Shown here piece after piece: positions 24,430 to 36,110 of a DNA stretch of 64,000 nucleotides. Below the pieces are notes generated by a model that worked only from the letters and a program-made list of their open reading frames with translations, was not told the origin of the DNA and searched no databases. Position numbers and translations under genes: made by a program. How positions within the stretch are numbered: position 1 is the first letter of the stretch; every line of letters begins with the position of its first letter. This DNA is from Saxidomus purpurata (taxonomy: Eukaryota > Mollusca > Bivalvia > Venerida > Veneridae): positions 40,877,369 to 40,941,368 of the forward strand of contig JAFMSR010000002.1 of assembly GCA_022818135.1 (NCBI GenBank), read 5' to 3'.

Positions 24430-26790
24430 GTGTTTCATCAGTAATTTATTAGGCGTATATTACGATTTTGAAGTCCCATCATATAATCCCGAAAGAATTG
24501 CTGACTTTAAAGCTACAGATTTTAATGACATTCGTGTTTAACATACCACATAATTATCTGAAAATATTAATCACGAAAGTTTATCTAATCCTAATTGTGT
24601 CGTACTTTCTTTTATTTATTGCTAATTCACTGTTGATGGGTTTATTTCGTGAGTGCAGCGTTGTGTCTAATTCTGATGAAAGTCTGCAAAATCCCTAAGG
24701 GGTTAATTCAAAGTATACTGTGGAATTAATAATGTACATTTGATTTATAACTGATATCGATATAGTCTGAAACGGGCCGCATTGTCTTTTTAGATATTTT
24801 TTCTATTGAGCACATCAAAGATGTGTCACTTGTGGAGCTATGATGATGTTTTGAAAACATGTAAAAATGTTTAATACTGGACTTACCTTTTATTGATTGA
24901 TCTAAATGAAAATATACCTACCAGAAAGACTTGCTTATCAAGTTTTCACAAGGTTATTCAAAATACATTTTCTCTGAATTCAATGGAAATTAAACTGTTA
25001 TGCAGATTCATACATTTGTTATACTTTGGCTCTGTTAATTTTTCTAAGAGTATAAAACAATCCTTAATGTCTTCTAAAATTATGACGGTCCTTTTAAACT
25101 GTAATGCGGGTTAAAACAGGATTGATAAAAACGATGAATTTTACATAAAAGGTTAAGTTGACTGTCACTGAAAAAATAAATGAAAAGAAGACCAATAAAA
25201 AAGTCACCGATCAATCAATGTTGATTTGTTACTCTTAGATATCATATAAGAACCATCGTTATTTCTGAACTCATATTTAGAATTTTTGAGTAGAAAAACT
25301 GCCGGAAAAGGGTCGTATAAAGATGCTATATTTCAATTTAGTAAAGTCAATTATATCATATTGCAACTAAGTTATCTTAACCTATGTTTATAAACTAAAT
25401 AAATGCTTTTTAGCCCAAAGAGTATACAACAAAAAGAATGGGTCTTGCAACATACTGTATGAATACGAAATACAAAATTGATGAGCAACGTGAAGAAACC
25501 CGGACTTAAGGACAAAAAGTAGCTTTTGAGTTAGTTGCACTTAAAATTCATCAAATTTCATGATGATTTCATAATCTTTTTATTGTTAAAACATGATTCT
25601 AACAGTCACTTCAATCACTGATGTCTAAGTAATTGACAAAGATATTGAAAACAATTATGCTTATTACCATGGCAACCAATTCTTTAAAGCTTTAAATTTT
25701 GAAATGAGAACCGTCAAATATTTTCAAAGAAACAAATAGGTGCTGCAAAATATTCAATCTAAAATGGTTCAAATTTGCAAACCTAAAATGGTTCTTTCAT
25801 ACATCATAATTTATACAGGGCTTATCATTAATTCATACTCGGGACAAAGTTATATTACAGAAATAGTCGATGTTCTGCAAAGTAATATTATTCCAAGCAC
25901 GCATTCGTTGCAATGAAGCGAAAACGCTGACGCCGAACTAAGCAGACGGTCCAGTATTTCATTTTTGCACACTGACTTACAAATTCTTTCAACATTCATT
26001 CAGAACAGTAAAACATCAGTTTCAGAATATCGAAAATGATTGTCATGTCAACAAATTGCTCCTGTTCTGTAAGTATTTTTTGTGCAAACTGTTATGTTAG
26101 GACACGGAAATTACTCGTTAATACTTTTATTTTATGTCACTTGGTAACTGACCAATCTTTTCTTAACATTTAAATTCAAATTAATTCCCTAATTCAAAGA
26201 TCAAACAAACAATTTACACGGAATTGTATCAAATCGTGAACCAAACAATAAATGTAACGAACGTACAAAAACACAATGCCCCCGTATCGTATAATACAAT
26301 TACCAGATTAATCAATTTATGGATTCACAAGTGAATAATTAATCTACTCTTATATATTTAACCTGGCTTTGATTTATTCAAATGCCGATACAATATACGA
26401 ATTGTCGTTGCGGATTTGATCAAACTATAATAAATCGTTGTTCAAACAATGTAAATACATTTCACTGGCCAGAATAGATTTTTGTTCTGTAAATTCTGAA
26501 ACCCATGTTAAAAGTGGCGATGCTCAATCTTTTTTAAGCTAAAAGGCTTAGCCCCAGATTTATGTATTAATTTAATATAAACTTAAGACTTTTTTATTTT
26601 GTTCGTTTGTAAACAAATTTGTTTTTCTTTAACGTATAATTTTATATTTTACACAGGTGCACGATAGCTCTTTACAAAATGCTTTTTTCATAGCTTATGG
26701 CATTTTTATAATTGTTATAAAGCTATCTTATCCCGGAATACACAAAATGGAATGAATCGGTAACCCCTGCCAGGTGGGATTAGGATAAAC
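24430..26790. other. Non-coding stretch, nothing recognised
   Basis: AT-rich. Short frames at 24,468-24,698 and 24,893-25,114 are hydrophobic and low in information, with no splice context. Confidence 0.4.
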
Positions 26791-26795
26791 AGTGT

Positions 26796-26825
26796 TTGTT
26801 TGTTTGATTGATTGATTGATTTGAT
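26796..26825. repeat. GTTT/GATT tetranucleotide run
   Basis: Three GTTT-type units run into four GATT units, followed by TTGATTTGG and a TTAACGCTGGGCGG phrase. Confidence 0.85.
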
Positions 26826-26829
26826 TTGG

Positions 26830-28910
26830 TTTAACGCTGGGCGGACGTACATATAGAGAGTAAATGAGTAAATGTATATTATGCTGATGAGACACAAATA
26901 ACTATTATATATATAGAGAACTTAAATGTATGAGATATAAAAAAAGAACACTAGCTCTCTGGTTTAAACATTTGAGTTTTTTGCAGACTTTACAAGCACA
27001 CTCCCTTCCCGCTTAAGACCACATTTGCGTAGTAATTAAATATTATTTTAGCAAATATGGCTAGGGACAAAAATAGATCATGAAGAACTTAGCAACCGTA
27101 GATGTGTGTTTAATTCTGAGAAAAATAAATATAAAGTTAATGAATCCAACACATAATTATATATAAAACAAGCTACGATCATATTTCTTCTGTTCTTTGG
27201 GTAATCTGAATTAAAACTGCATGGTTGTATTTTCGTTTAAAGGAAGCATTTCTGCGAAGTTTATTCAACAACTTTAATTGTATGTTATATATAGCTTCAG
27301 ACCGACGGAAGGAAAGACTAAAGTTCTATTGAGGTACCACTCTTTAACTTAACAGGGGAAGAAATCTTCGAAGAGTTTAGATGTGTTCTTTACAGTTCAC
27401 GCTAAGTTCGTTAATAATAAATTGCTGGATGTAGTAAGTTGGCCAGTTTTCACAATTATTTGAGTTGAGAAAGAATATGTCATTTTACAATTCAATTGTT
27501 TTAGTTATGTTTATCCTATTGAAACAGATGTTTCTTATTTTAAATGTGCATCATTTCATATACCCCTGGGGGACTATACTCCTGTCAGCAATGATCATTT
27601 TCTTCAAGGAACACGGATAACTTGATTAGTGCATGAAACGCCTGTAACACCAAGTAAAATGAATAAGTAATGGTCTTAGATTCAATTTAACAATAACCCC
27701 CCTTTAACTGAATAGATGCGAATGTGAAGCTTTTGTTACTGTTATTTTCATTTAAAGACTTAATCAGAGTGGGATATATTCTGGATAATTTCACAAAATA
27801 TCTGTTCATATTTATTCATTACGTTCGAGATACATAAGCATTATTCTCAACTTCTTCTTGAATCTTGTAAATCTCAGGAGACGTTTACCAAAATAACCAA
27901 CACATAAGAATTGATAAAATGATAGATTGTGATTAATTTGCAGAATAATGCCAGATTATTGAATAACATTTGCAATCCGGCAATGATTTTAGAAAACACG
28001 TCTCTTTTACTGTAAACTGATTGATACAACATTGAACAGTTTATGTCCGTATTGTTTTGATTACTCTTCCATTTTCCCGCTAAATGTGGCTGCTGTTCAA
28101 CTTTTGTCAAACAATTTCTGTCATAATTCATGATATCATTTAGTGTAATTTCAGTCTAGATTGTTACATCTCAAAATGACATTCTCATCAAATTTCTTTA
28201 AAAATACAAGAGAATTAGAATGAGAAAGGATAATTTCAATTTTTGTGAAGTTTTGTCATTTTTATGCACTTGACGATTTTAAAACAACCGTATCTCGGAT
28301 GTTGGAGTATGCATGTGTTCACTCTAGTTTAAAAACTGTTTCAGTCGCTGTTTTCATTTTAATGTTTACCATTTTATTGCATGTTTAAACGCTTTTTAAT
28401 TTTTTTTATTTCAGACATGTTAGAAAATCGAAAGAAATAAACAGGTAATTTCAAAGAATTTCAACGACTTAGTAAACTCTCGATTTAAATATGGGTCTAT
28501 GTTGACAATACAAAGGGAGTCATGAAAGGATTTCCCTCGGTCACCTTCTAAGGATCTAGCTTAACACATTTTTATTTCTAGAAAAATGTACATTAAAAAA
28601 GTCCATAAAGGTCATAAAGTAAATAGCTTTCTTAACAGTAGAAAAACTGGTTAACAGAAATCTTACACAATTTTATGTCCTCAATTTAAGTGATTTTGTT
28701 TAATTTCAACAGCTTAACACTAAACAGCAAAACTGTAAGAAAAAGAATGAACACTTGAAAATATTGGAAGAGTATCAAAACAACGATGAAACATTTGAAA
28801 AATACAATCTCATTAATTTACACTACTGTAACTATTCTATTTCTTGCAATGAAATATGAAGCAATTAAGACTAGACCACCCTCTCAAAATTAAGAAAGGA
28901 ACAAATTGGC
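26830..28910. other. Non-coding stretch, presumed intron
   Basis: AT-rich sequence directly downstream (minus strand) of the signal-peptide exon, so probably its first intron if that exon is real. The 85-codon minus frame at 27,874-28,131 has no acceptor that keeps the exon-1 phase open, so I did not call it as exon 2. Confidence 0.35.
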
Positions 28911-28917
28911 CACTTAC

Positions 28918-28984
28918 CATGAATAAGAGCGAATATTCCCATAAACAGTAGGTAACTCAGATCGATCGTTTTCAGTAACCGCAT
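28918..28984 (-). CDS. Probable first coding exon with signal peptide
   Basis: The minus strand has an ATG at 28,984 with A at -3 and an in-frame TAA 11 codons upstream. It opens 22 codons that read like a secretory signal: MRLLKTIDL, then the hydrophobic core LLFMGIFALI, then H. The frame ends exactly at a consensus donor (GGTAAGT; intron from 28,917), leaving a phase-1 junction. Phase-1 introns after signal peptides are common in modular extracellular proteins. The body of the protein would lie at lower coordinates on this strand. Candidates are the exon-like frames at 18.46-18.62 and 6.16-6.30 kb. The mature product cannot be named from this exon. Confidence 0.5.
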
Positions 28985-28989
28985 TTTGC

Positions 28990-29240
28990 AGTGATTACAG
29001 CTATGTACAATCGCAGAAAATTAATCCTTGTCTAGTTAGCCTGACAAGTTAAATACTTTATGTCGGTGGTCCCCTATCGATTCTTGTTGAGTGCTCTTTT
29101 CCAAAACAGAAGCGAAGCTCGTGCATCTCTATCTTTACCCATAGTTGGTCGCGCGCTGTATGCGCTACGATACTGGCTGTGCGATACTTTCTATGGTGTC
29201 TGCGGAGTCACGTGGTAAGACAGAAAATAGAGTGGAGGAG
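28990..29240 (-). promoter_or_regulatory. CpG-richer 5' flank of the signal-peptide exon
   Basis: This block has far more CpG than its AT-rich surroundings (GGTCGCGCGCTGTATGCGCTACG near 29,147-29,169) and contains a CACGTG E-box at 29,209-29,214. On the minus strand it leads into the ATG at 28,984, so it probably holds the 5' UTR and core promoter. A CATAAAGTATTTAA stretch near 29,050-29,065 is a weak TATA candidate. On the plus strand ATGGTGTCTGCGGAGTCACG runs into a GTAAGA donor at 29,215, so divergent transcription is possible. Confidence 0.4.
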
Positions 29241-29311
29241 TTACAATATTGGTTGGTTGTTTAAAAACAAAGGTTTATTAGTACGCCTGGTTATTGGCTA
29301 GTTGTCCTAGT

Positions 29312-29359
29312 ACAGTAAGTTGAGTGCGGAAAGCAACAGTAAGTTGAGTGCGGAAAGCA
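29312..29359. repeat. Perfect 24-bp tandem duplication
   Basis: The 24-bp unit beginning ACAGTAAGTTGAGTG and ending CGGAAAGCA occurs twice without change, 29,312-29,335 and 29,336-29,359. It lies upstream of the putative minus-strand promoter. Perfect identity means a recent slip or duplication. Confidence 0.95.
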
Positions 29360-29364
29360 ATTTA

Positions 29365-30585
29365 GTTTTAGAAAAACTAGAACACTTTCACATACTTGCT
29401 CGGCAGGGAATGTGCAAAAATTTACTTTTAATACATGTATAATCACTCTGTTAACTTCCCACCTGAAATGAAAATGACAGATATCATGACTGTTTGATTA
29501 CTTTCATTCGGCAGAAAATATTTTCAAAAAGAAAGTAAAAGGTTATTACCACAAAACTTATTTAGCAGTCCTTTTCTTGATCATAAAGAAGTAACTGTTC
29601 CGGTGACTTGAAGAGCAAAGAAAATACGAAAATGATCAATATAAAATGATTTAGAAAATTCAAAAGCCTCATTTAACTATCGGAAATGTATTTTGAATAT
29701 GTGGGTAGAAAAAAGGAAAGAAATAAAACATAGAAATGTCCAATCAATACAACTATTTGCACCTAGCCCAGTCTTCACTGTTTGAAAATGCTACTTCAAC
29801 ATGCTGAACAAATTTACATTTCTGTATCTTTGTTCTTTAAAGGCCTTGATTTCCATTAAGCGTAAAATGTGTGCTTCCGCAAGCCCGACAACTTCTTTCA
29901 ACTCTAATTTCTATCAAACCATGGAGCGTAAGGTACAAATAGTTGATTTTATTTGTTTTTTGTAAATAAAACATTTATAAAAAGAACTTTATAGTGAAAT
30001 ATAGTTATAGCTAATATTGATCAAACTTAGGAGGGTTAGGCGTATCACTTTCATTATATACGGTCAAACATTTTTTCATGCTTTACTTCATTTTTCCCAC
30101 TCTGATCCTGTTAACATAGATATTGATTTGGAATTGTTTTAGACGCATGAATGGTATTCTGATGAGGATACAATCGGCCCATCATTTAATAAAGTATGTT
30201 TTCGGTTAGGGTTAGGTATATGATATTTAATATTATTGCCCACCTATGCAACCACTTCGGTCCAATAAGCGGAATACGCCCTACTACATCCACTTGCACT
30301 TATTCATACGCCATTCAATAAATAATTCGTTGAAATTCAAGTAATCAAAATATTTAACCATCAAAACATACTTAAGATATCAGTTTGGTGAAAAATACGA
30401 TAATGGCGTTTTATTAGAAAATACTGTACATTTATCAAATAATCAGTATTCTTTATTTTATGCTATTTTGTGGTTTATCGAAATACAACAGTGGATTATA
30501 ATTATCCTAATTAACTCACTTTCCACTCAGTGAAAATTTTCAAATTAACGTCAAAATATATTCTACGCAGTACCGATGTAACGTC
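29365..30585. other. Non-coding stretch, nothing recognised
   Basis: AT-rich with no open frame of note. The last 100 bp merge into the MITE cluster. Confidence 0.4.
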
Positions 30586-30589
30586 GTTT

Positions 30590-30868
30590 CTGATTTGGTG
30601 ACGTCGTTTAAATTTGCGACTATTAAATAATGTATATATAGTTGCAAAATTCGGACGGCGTTTTAATTATAGCATTTACACACATTGTGCGTTAGAAAAG
30701 GGATAACTATTTAGTGATTTAGGTATTTGCGACCGTATATACCGTTTTAATGGTCGCAAACAGTTTTAACAGCTCCGGCTAACGCCGTCGCCGTTAAAAA
30801 TATTTGCAACCATTAAAAACCGTATATGCAGTCTCAAATATCAAAATAACAAAACAGTTATTCCTACA
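30590..30868 (+). mobile_element. MITE family M5, copy 1
   Basis: Shares its layout with 32,460-32,705 in the same orientation: a GGTGACGTCGTTTAAATTTGCG-like lead, TTAAATAATGTATATA, then a foldback of about 165 bp. In the foldback, GGATAACTATTTAGTGATTT and TTTGCGACCGTATATA pair with TATATGCAGTCTCAAATATC and AAAACAGTTATTCC. This fits a short inverted-repeat transposon. No open frame is present. Confidence 0.7.
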
Positions 30869-30869
30869 A

Positions 30870-31140
30870 TATACCAATGCTGAAAACCATACGACGATTG
30901 CGTCGTTAAAATGACGTCATACTTGCTATGATTTTCGACATTTTTTTAAACAAACTCAACAAAAGTAGAGTTTGATACATAAGATAAACAGAAAAATTGA
31001 TGTTATCGATGTAATATCACGGTAATTTCACATGTGAACACATAAGTAGCTATTTTCACTCGTGGCTGAACCACTCTTGAAAATATTACTTTTTGTGCAC
31101 ACTCGGAAAAATTATAACGTCATATTACACCGAACCCAAA
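30870..31140 (-). mobile_element. MITE family E, copy 1 (partner at 60.05 kb)
   Basis: About 270 bp matching the complement of 60,045-60,335. Shared blocks are GCTGAAAACCATACGACGAT, an AATGACGTCAT block, TTTCGACATTTT, AAACAAACTCAA with AGTAGAGTTTGA, and the paired ATTTTCACTCGTGGCTG / CCACTCTTGAAAATAT arms. A perfect CRE octamer (TGACGTCA) is at 30,912-30,919. Confidence 0.75.
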
Positions 31141-31141
31141 A

Positions 31142-31625
31142 AAATAAACAAAAATAATATCAAACAGGGAATGCCACGTACCAAAAACACAGCCCCCAAC
31201 ACTTTTATGCTTGAAAACAATTAGTACGCACTTGCTTTATCAGCTGGGAATGCCCGGTCTAAAATTAGATATATAAACAACAAGTCGCCTTGACGTCACT
31301 CGCAAATGTTGATAGCGATTGCAATTTTGTTTACAATGTTTATGCATACGAAAGAAATATTTGAAACTTTTGTTCTATCCGAAGGATTTCAAAAGTCCAA
31401 AAGTTCCGAATGTTCTGGATACTCATTTTTTCCATTGATATACAACTTGTTACAATATCTTCGTTTTAAGAAAGTTATGACCGTTATAAAACCACTGACA
31501 TTGAATAAATATGAACTACTGATCCATATCCACCTGAGTTATGTCTTATCAGTAGAAGATATTGAGTAATACTCATAAGTACACACAAGTTTATCTCATC
31601 ATACGTGTTTAATTTGGTATAATCT
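31142..31625. other. Non-coding stretch
   Basis: Contains a TGACGTCA octamer at 31,291-31,298 and an 87-codon plus frame from 31,306. That frame starts with a hydrophobic patch (MLIAIAILFTMFMH) but has no splice context or known domain. I do not call it as a gene. Confidence 0.3.
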
Positions 31626-31634
31626 TGTCCCTCT

Positions 31635-31800
31635 AGCGTTTTTATAAGCTCAGCTGGCATAAAGTGTCAGGGTGACCTTCAAGGTTTTGCTCACCGTCCG
31701 GCGTCTACCGGCTGTCGTATGTTGTACGTTCATCCGTCAATTCGGATAAACGAGATCTCCTCTTAAGCCACTATGCCAGTGTTGATTAAACTTGGTAGGG
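31635..31800. repeat. Fragment of a clam interspersed repeat
   Basis: Contains GTGTCAGGGTGACC, TTTGCTCACCGTCCGGCGTC, TTCATCCGTCAATTCGG and TTGATTAAACTTGGTAGG, phrases of a widespread bivalve repeat. The borders cannot be fixed without other copies. The DNA from 31,800 to 32,415 shows no gene; a 78-codon frame at 32,015 has no recognisable family. Confidence 0.4.
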
Positions 31801-32459
31801 ATGAATATTATATTCCACACAGAACCATGGCAAAAACTTCAAAACTCATCTTCTTCAAAGTTGCAAGCAGAGAGCTTCAATATGTGTTATGTGGCATTGT
31901 CTAGTAGACTTCTATCAAGATAGTTCAAATTATGCCCATGCGGTTATAAGCAGTAACTTGAAGACTAATTTATTCAAGTAGTGCATGTATAATGTAGTTT
32001 GTTAAACAGCAGTAATGATCGAGTACAAAGCTCTAAACTTCTTTAAAATATTGACTCATATAGCTCAGATTGGTAACAGCATATTATTAATAAAAGTGTG
32101 TTTGCAGTCTATTTATGACAACATTTTTCTCAAATGCAGGTGTTATAAATTTATGCCCTCTACTCTTGATGCTGATCTTGTAATGTTTGAATTGCAAGCT
32201 CAACAATATTTCATAAGGACACACTTTTCACAATATTACAAGTATTCATGACATTGGATAATCCGTCAATTTGTCTCATTAAGTTAATCATTTTAGTGTG
32301 GTAGATTTGAAATTTCAAGTTCTGGATACATGGTATAGAAATATACTTTGTTTTCATTGACCCTTGAATTAAAGAGCACTTCCACTAGATGTATTTTGCA
32401 AAATTGGTTTTGTTGTAGTACCGTAAAATTTCAATTATAATTATGTCGTAACGTTGTAT

Positions 32460-32705
32460 ATGATTGGTTACGTCATTTAAATTCGCGGCGGTTAAATAAC
32501 GTATATACGCAAATATCGAACGATCAGTAATGATCGTTTTGAGATCATTGTGATAAGGTTAACCGTTTAGTGATTTTGACATTTGTGACAATATATTTTA
32601 ATGGTCACAAACAGTTTTAACGACTCACCAAATATTTACGATCATATAAACCCGTATATACAGTCGCAAATATCAAAATTACAAAACCGTTAACCTGGTT
32701 TTAAC
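32460..32705 (+). mobile_element. MITE family M5, copy 2
   Basis: Second copy of the 30.6-kb element with a better-kept foldback. The left arm, about 32,558-32,605, reads GGTTAACCGTTTAGTGATTT then GACATTTGTGAC. It pairs with the right arm, about 32,655-32,699, which ends AAAACCGTTAACC. The terminal GGTTAAC is symmetrical. Confidence 0.8.
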
Positions 32706-32924
32706 TTTTGGGTGGATAGATTAATTACAAAGAGTCGCTATTTTGGCGAATCGATACATTTCTCGATATATGTTCTTCTTGAAAATTGGCTTTACTTATT
32801 AATTTACGTACATTTCCCTTTTTTCACTAACACTGGTGTCTTACTCAATAACTCGAGAGGCATAACTAATATATTAATACTTAGCCTAAAGTTTAAGTTA
32901 TACAGTCAATTCATCATCGGTAAT

Positions 32925-33060
32925 AGCAGCGTTTTAAAGTATGTTGCACTACCGTAAATCATTCAATATTGTATGTAAATTGTTGTTGTTGTGCAATTAA
33001 TTGTTATAGAAGGTATCTAGTATTGACAATTTGTGCTAAAATGAGACAGCTTTCAATATC
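32925..33060 (+). repeat. Small dispersed duplication, copy 1
   Basis: About 135 bp repeated at 34,265-34,410 in the same orientation. Shared blocks are CACTACCGTAAATCATTCAATA, TGTTGT with a CAATTAAT tract, and GTAAAATGAG before a run leading to TTTCA. Diverged, with indels. Confidence 0.6.
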
Positions 33061-33064
33061 TGTT

Positions 33065-33365
33065 GTTTTTTTGGCGCAGACGTATTAAGCTCGCTTTTCA
33101 CCGAAAGTTCGGAACTCTTAAAACCGTCAATGAAATGACGAGTAGAATGTATAACATTTTTTTAAACAAGAAGTTTACGTATTAAGGCACCTTCTGATTG
33201 GATAATAGCGGGTGCATATAGTATGACCGAAAACAACCGAATGAAATGACGAGTAGAACGTATAACATTTTTTGAAATAAGAAATTTACGTAGTAAGGGA
33301 CCTTCTGATTGGATAATACCGGGTGCATAGAATGACCGAAAGCAACCGAAAAAGACTGAAAAGGG
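33065..33365 (+). repeat. Module X of the composite repeat with an internal duplication
   Basis: Starts with GGCGCAGACGTATTAAGCTCGC. It then has two tandem copies of a roughly 108-bp block, about 33,130-33,237 and 33,238-33,345, each with AATGAAATGACGAGTAGAA, TATAACATTTTTT, TTTACGTA, CCTTCTGATTGGATAATA and GGGTGCATA. Module Y and the SINE head are absent. The overlapping minus frames at 33,162-33,425 owe their repeated LSNQK and IIQSEG phrases to this duplication. Confidence 0.75.
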
Positions 33366-33369
33366 ACAT

Positions 33370-34260
33370 CCCATATTTGAACTATGGCCATCATGTGCGG
33401 GCGGACAGACTGACATGACAGACAACGTTATATCTATTTACAAACATTAACATGACAATTCATCATAAGGTTTTGAAATTATGGCCCTTAATGTATATTT
33501 TGTTCCTATGTTAGAATTTTGACCTCTAAATGTGACACATGGAGACTTTAATCTGGTGCATTTTAAAAAAAATTTGACGATTTTGAAAATTTGAAACTCT
33601 ATCACTGATTTTTGTAGATGTGAAATCAAATGGACGGGTGAAATCAAATGGACGGACATGAGTGCGATAAAATGAATTACATTATATTTATCTTCATTTT
33701 CGGCTTATGGCAAGTGAAATGCACATTAATCCTTTAAACTATAGGTTAACTGTTGACATACAATGATTGGGCATTCAATGTAAACATGTCGAACGGATTA
33801 CTTTGTCGGATATGTAAGTAAGACAACTAAACCTCAGTGTTTTTAATTTCAGAAGTAATCCATTTCACTTTAGATGCCTTAATTATATACAATTCAACGA
33901 TTGCTGTGCAAAATAGGGTCAAATCCACAATAACAAAAAGACTACAAAGGGAATTTATAAGTGTCTAAAGAGAGTATATAGCGAAAAGAGACCGCTTCTT
34001 TAAGCGATTATCTTCATTTTTCCGGTTTCAATAAACATATGTACAGTGATTATTTGATCCAAACACAATTATGTTCCGACGAACAATGTTAGACAACAAC
34101 TTAATAAATAAATATTTAGTAAAACATTAAAGTTTCTAGACAGATTAAAGGGACATACCTTATAACTGATGTTAAACTAAATAACCTCCAAACATAAATA
34201 ATAGAATCTTTGGAAGTATTATAATTTAACCTAAAAAACTCAGCTATGCATTCCCAGTCA
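33370..34260. other. Non-coding stretch, nothing recognised
   Basis: AT-rich. A tandem pair GTGAAATCAAATGGACGG lies near 33,618-33,655. No gene seen. Confidence 0.4.
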
Positions 34261-34264
34261 TTAT

Positions 34265-34410
34265 CGATAAAATCAGCGGTTTAGAATATACTGCAGTACC
34301 GTAAACCATTCAATAATCTATGTAGAGTTGTTGTACAATTAATGGGTGGATGCGATTTATTACAGAAAGCCTCTATATTGATTAACTGTGGTAAAATGAG
34401 GCATTTTTCA
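34265..34410 (+). repeat. Small dispersed duplication, copy 2
   Basis: Partner of 32,925-33,060, with AGTACCGTAAACCATTCAATAA, GTTGTTGTACAATTAAT and GGTAAAATGAGGCA. Confidence 0.6.
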
Positions 34411-34414
34411 CCAT

Positions 34415-35865
34415 AGGTTCTTCTTTGAAATTGTATTTATTTATACTTTTACGTTCATGGAAAACATAGCCTGTGTTTCAAGAGTATAATCTGCTAGATG
34501 TAGGGAGTGCCCCTTTAAGTAAGAATAAATACTCCGTGACATAACAACAGTGTTCCTCAGAAATGACTCAAAATTTCCTAGGTATGTAAACATTTCTACT
34601 AAGTCTGATTCTAGTATTCTAAATTCTAATTTACATATGGCCCCTGACGGACATACAAAAGGTTTGGCAACACAAAGCTATATCCACTCGCAGTCGCCTT
34701 GCAAACTTTGAGTTCGGATACACACGTTTGCCAAGTATGATCAAAATCCAAATTACCATGTTCAGAACACTGGCCAGGACAAACAGATCTCCAAGTCTTA
34801 GATGTATAATAAATCTTTAGAGAGTCATTATGACATATTTTGTTGGACGCAAGTCAGTATTAGGATTATGTAGGTCAGCCAAATAGAACTACATTTAATC
34901 AACAATTAATAAAGTTTGGGATTCAAGGAAATGGAGACCATACAAGCTATTGAGAGAATTCACATGTGTTAAAATTATCATTATCATTCAAGGGTTTCAA
35001 AGTGCTATACACAGGAAACATTTGCAAAGTCGACATCCCGAAGCAAGGTCAAAAGGATTCTGACGCAAGACTACGTAGAAGGTGATTGCGTAGTGCTTAA
35101 TAAAATTTCAAAATGCTAAAAAAGCTCTATAACTGGCTACAGTTTACAAAGGTATATGTATGGTGTCAAAATAGCTGCTGTCTTTGTCATTTGGTATTCA
35201 GTTGAACGATTACTGTTTGTAGCACGTGATGCAGCACGACCAAGTTGAACCACGACAAGAGTGCAATATTCCAAATGGATTTGCAACCAATTCTTTAAGA
35301 CAAAGGTTCACTTAATAGTGATTCAATACTTTTGAGTAAATATCATTTATGTTTAGATACGAGATTAAAAATGGAAATAACTGTCATTTATCATTTGATG
35401 TGTATCTCTTTTTAATTCTCTTTGGTGAAAGAACAAAGGCTCGGTTTCTAAAATTGAAAATGAATCAAATGGAATAAAATGATTATAGGAAAAGGTGGTT
35501 TATTCAATGCTCTACATAATTACAAGGCTACCGGTATGTCTATTTCCTACTTGAAAAGCAAATGCAATCATATACTTGCTTAAATGCAGTCATGGTGCTT
35601 TTCAAAGTTACAATGGACTTGAATTTATTGATCAAAATCCTAATATTGACTTTGAAAGACATTTACACTGTGCCTGACATTAATGTTTGAGGTAGCAGAT
35701 CAAACAGGCGTTTGGACGGTCATATTCTTTTTTCATTTAGGACAATGCATGACAGCTGGTGAAGGGGAGACAAACCGATTATAACAACACATCTGGGAAG
35801 AGGAAATGCCAGATTTTAGCATCCTTCTATTGTTGATAAGGACGTAATAACTGCTAGAACGATAA
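34415..35865. other. Non-coding stretch, nothing recognised
   Basis: No open frame or matched repeat. Confidence 0.4.
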
Positions 35866-35869
35866 AGAC

Positions 35870-36110
35870 TCGTTCCTGTACGAAAAAGTCTCGGCCGTTA
35901 GGCACCAGACAATGCACAGACTAAAGTACATAAGTCTGTCCTGATTCTGTACAGAAAATATTCTGGTTCATTGAAACATAGTTGAACCAGAATTATATAA
36001 ATACATTTTTATATATAGACAAAGAACAAAATCTGTGCAGAATTTTGCGAAATATTTAAATTAAGCCAACAATAATCTGGGCAGAAAAAAGCAGGATAAT
36101 TTTCTGTACA
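35870..36110. repeat. Left part of a palindrome-rich element, split by an insertion
   Basis: Carries GATTCTGTACAGAAAAT near 35,942 and TTTTCTGTACATAAC near 36,100. The same TTCTGTACAGAA palindromes resume after the tandem array at 37,385-37,530. I infer that one element was interrupted by the 36.1-37.3 kb repeat. Confidence 0.5.

Noticed and set aside
29312..29359. Start of a CRISPR-like or satellite array
   Set aside because: Only two abutting units without spacers; a simple tandem duplication in eukaryotic DNA.
33162..33425. Two overlapping minus-strand frames of 70-87 codons with repeated motifs
   Set aside because: The internal repetition comes from the tandem duplication inside module X, and the frames are not kept in the other X copies.
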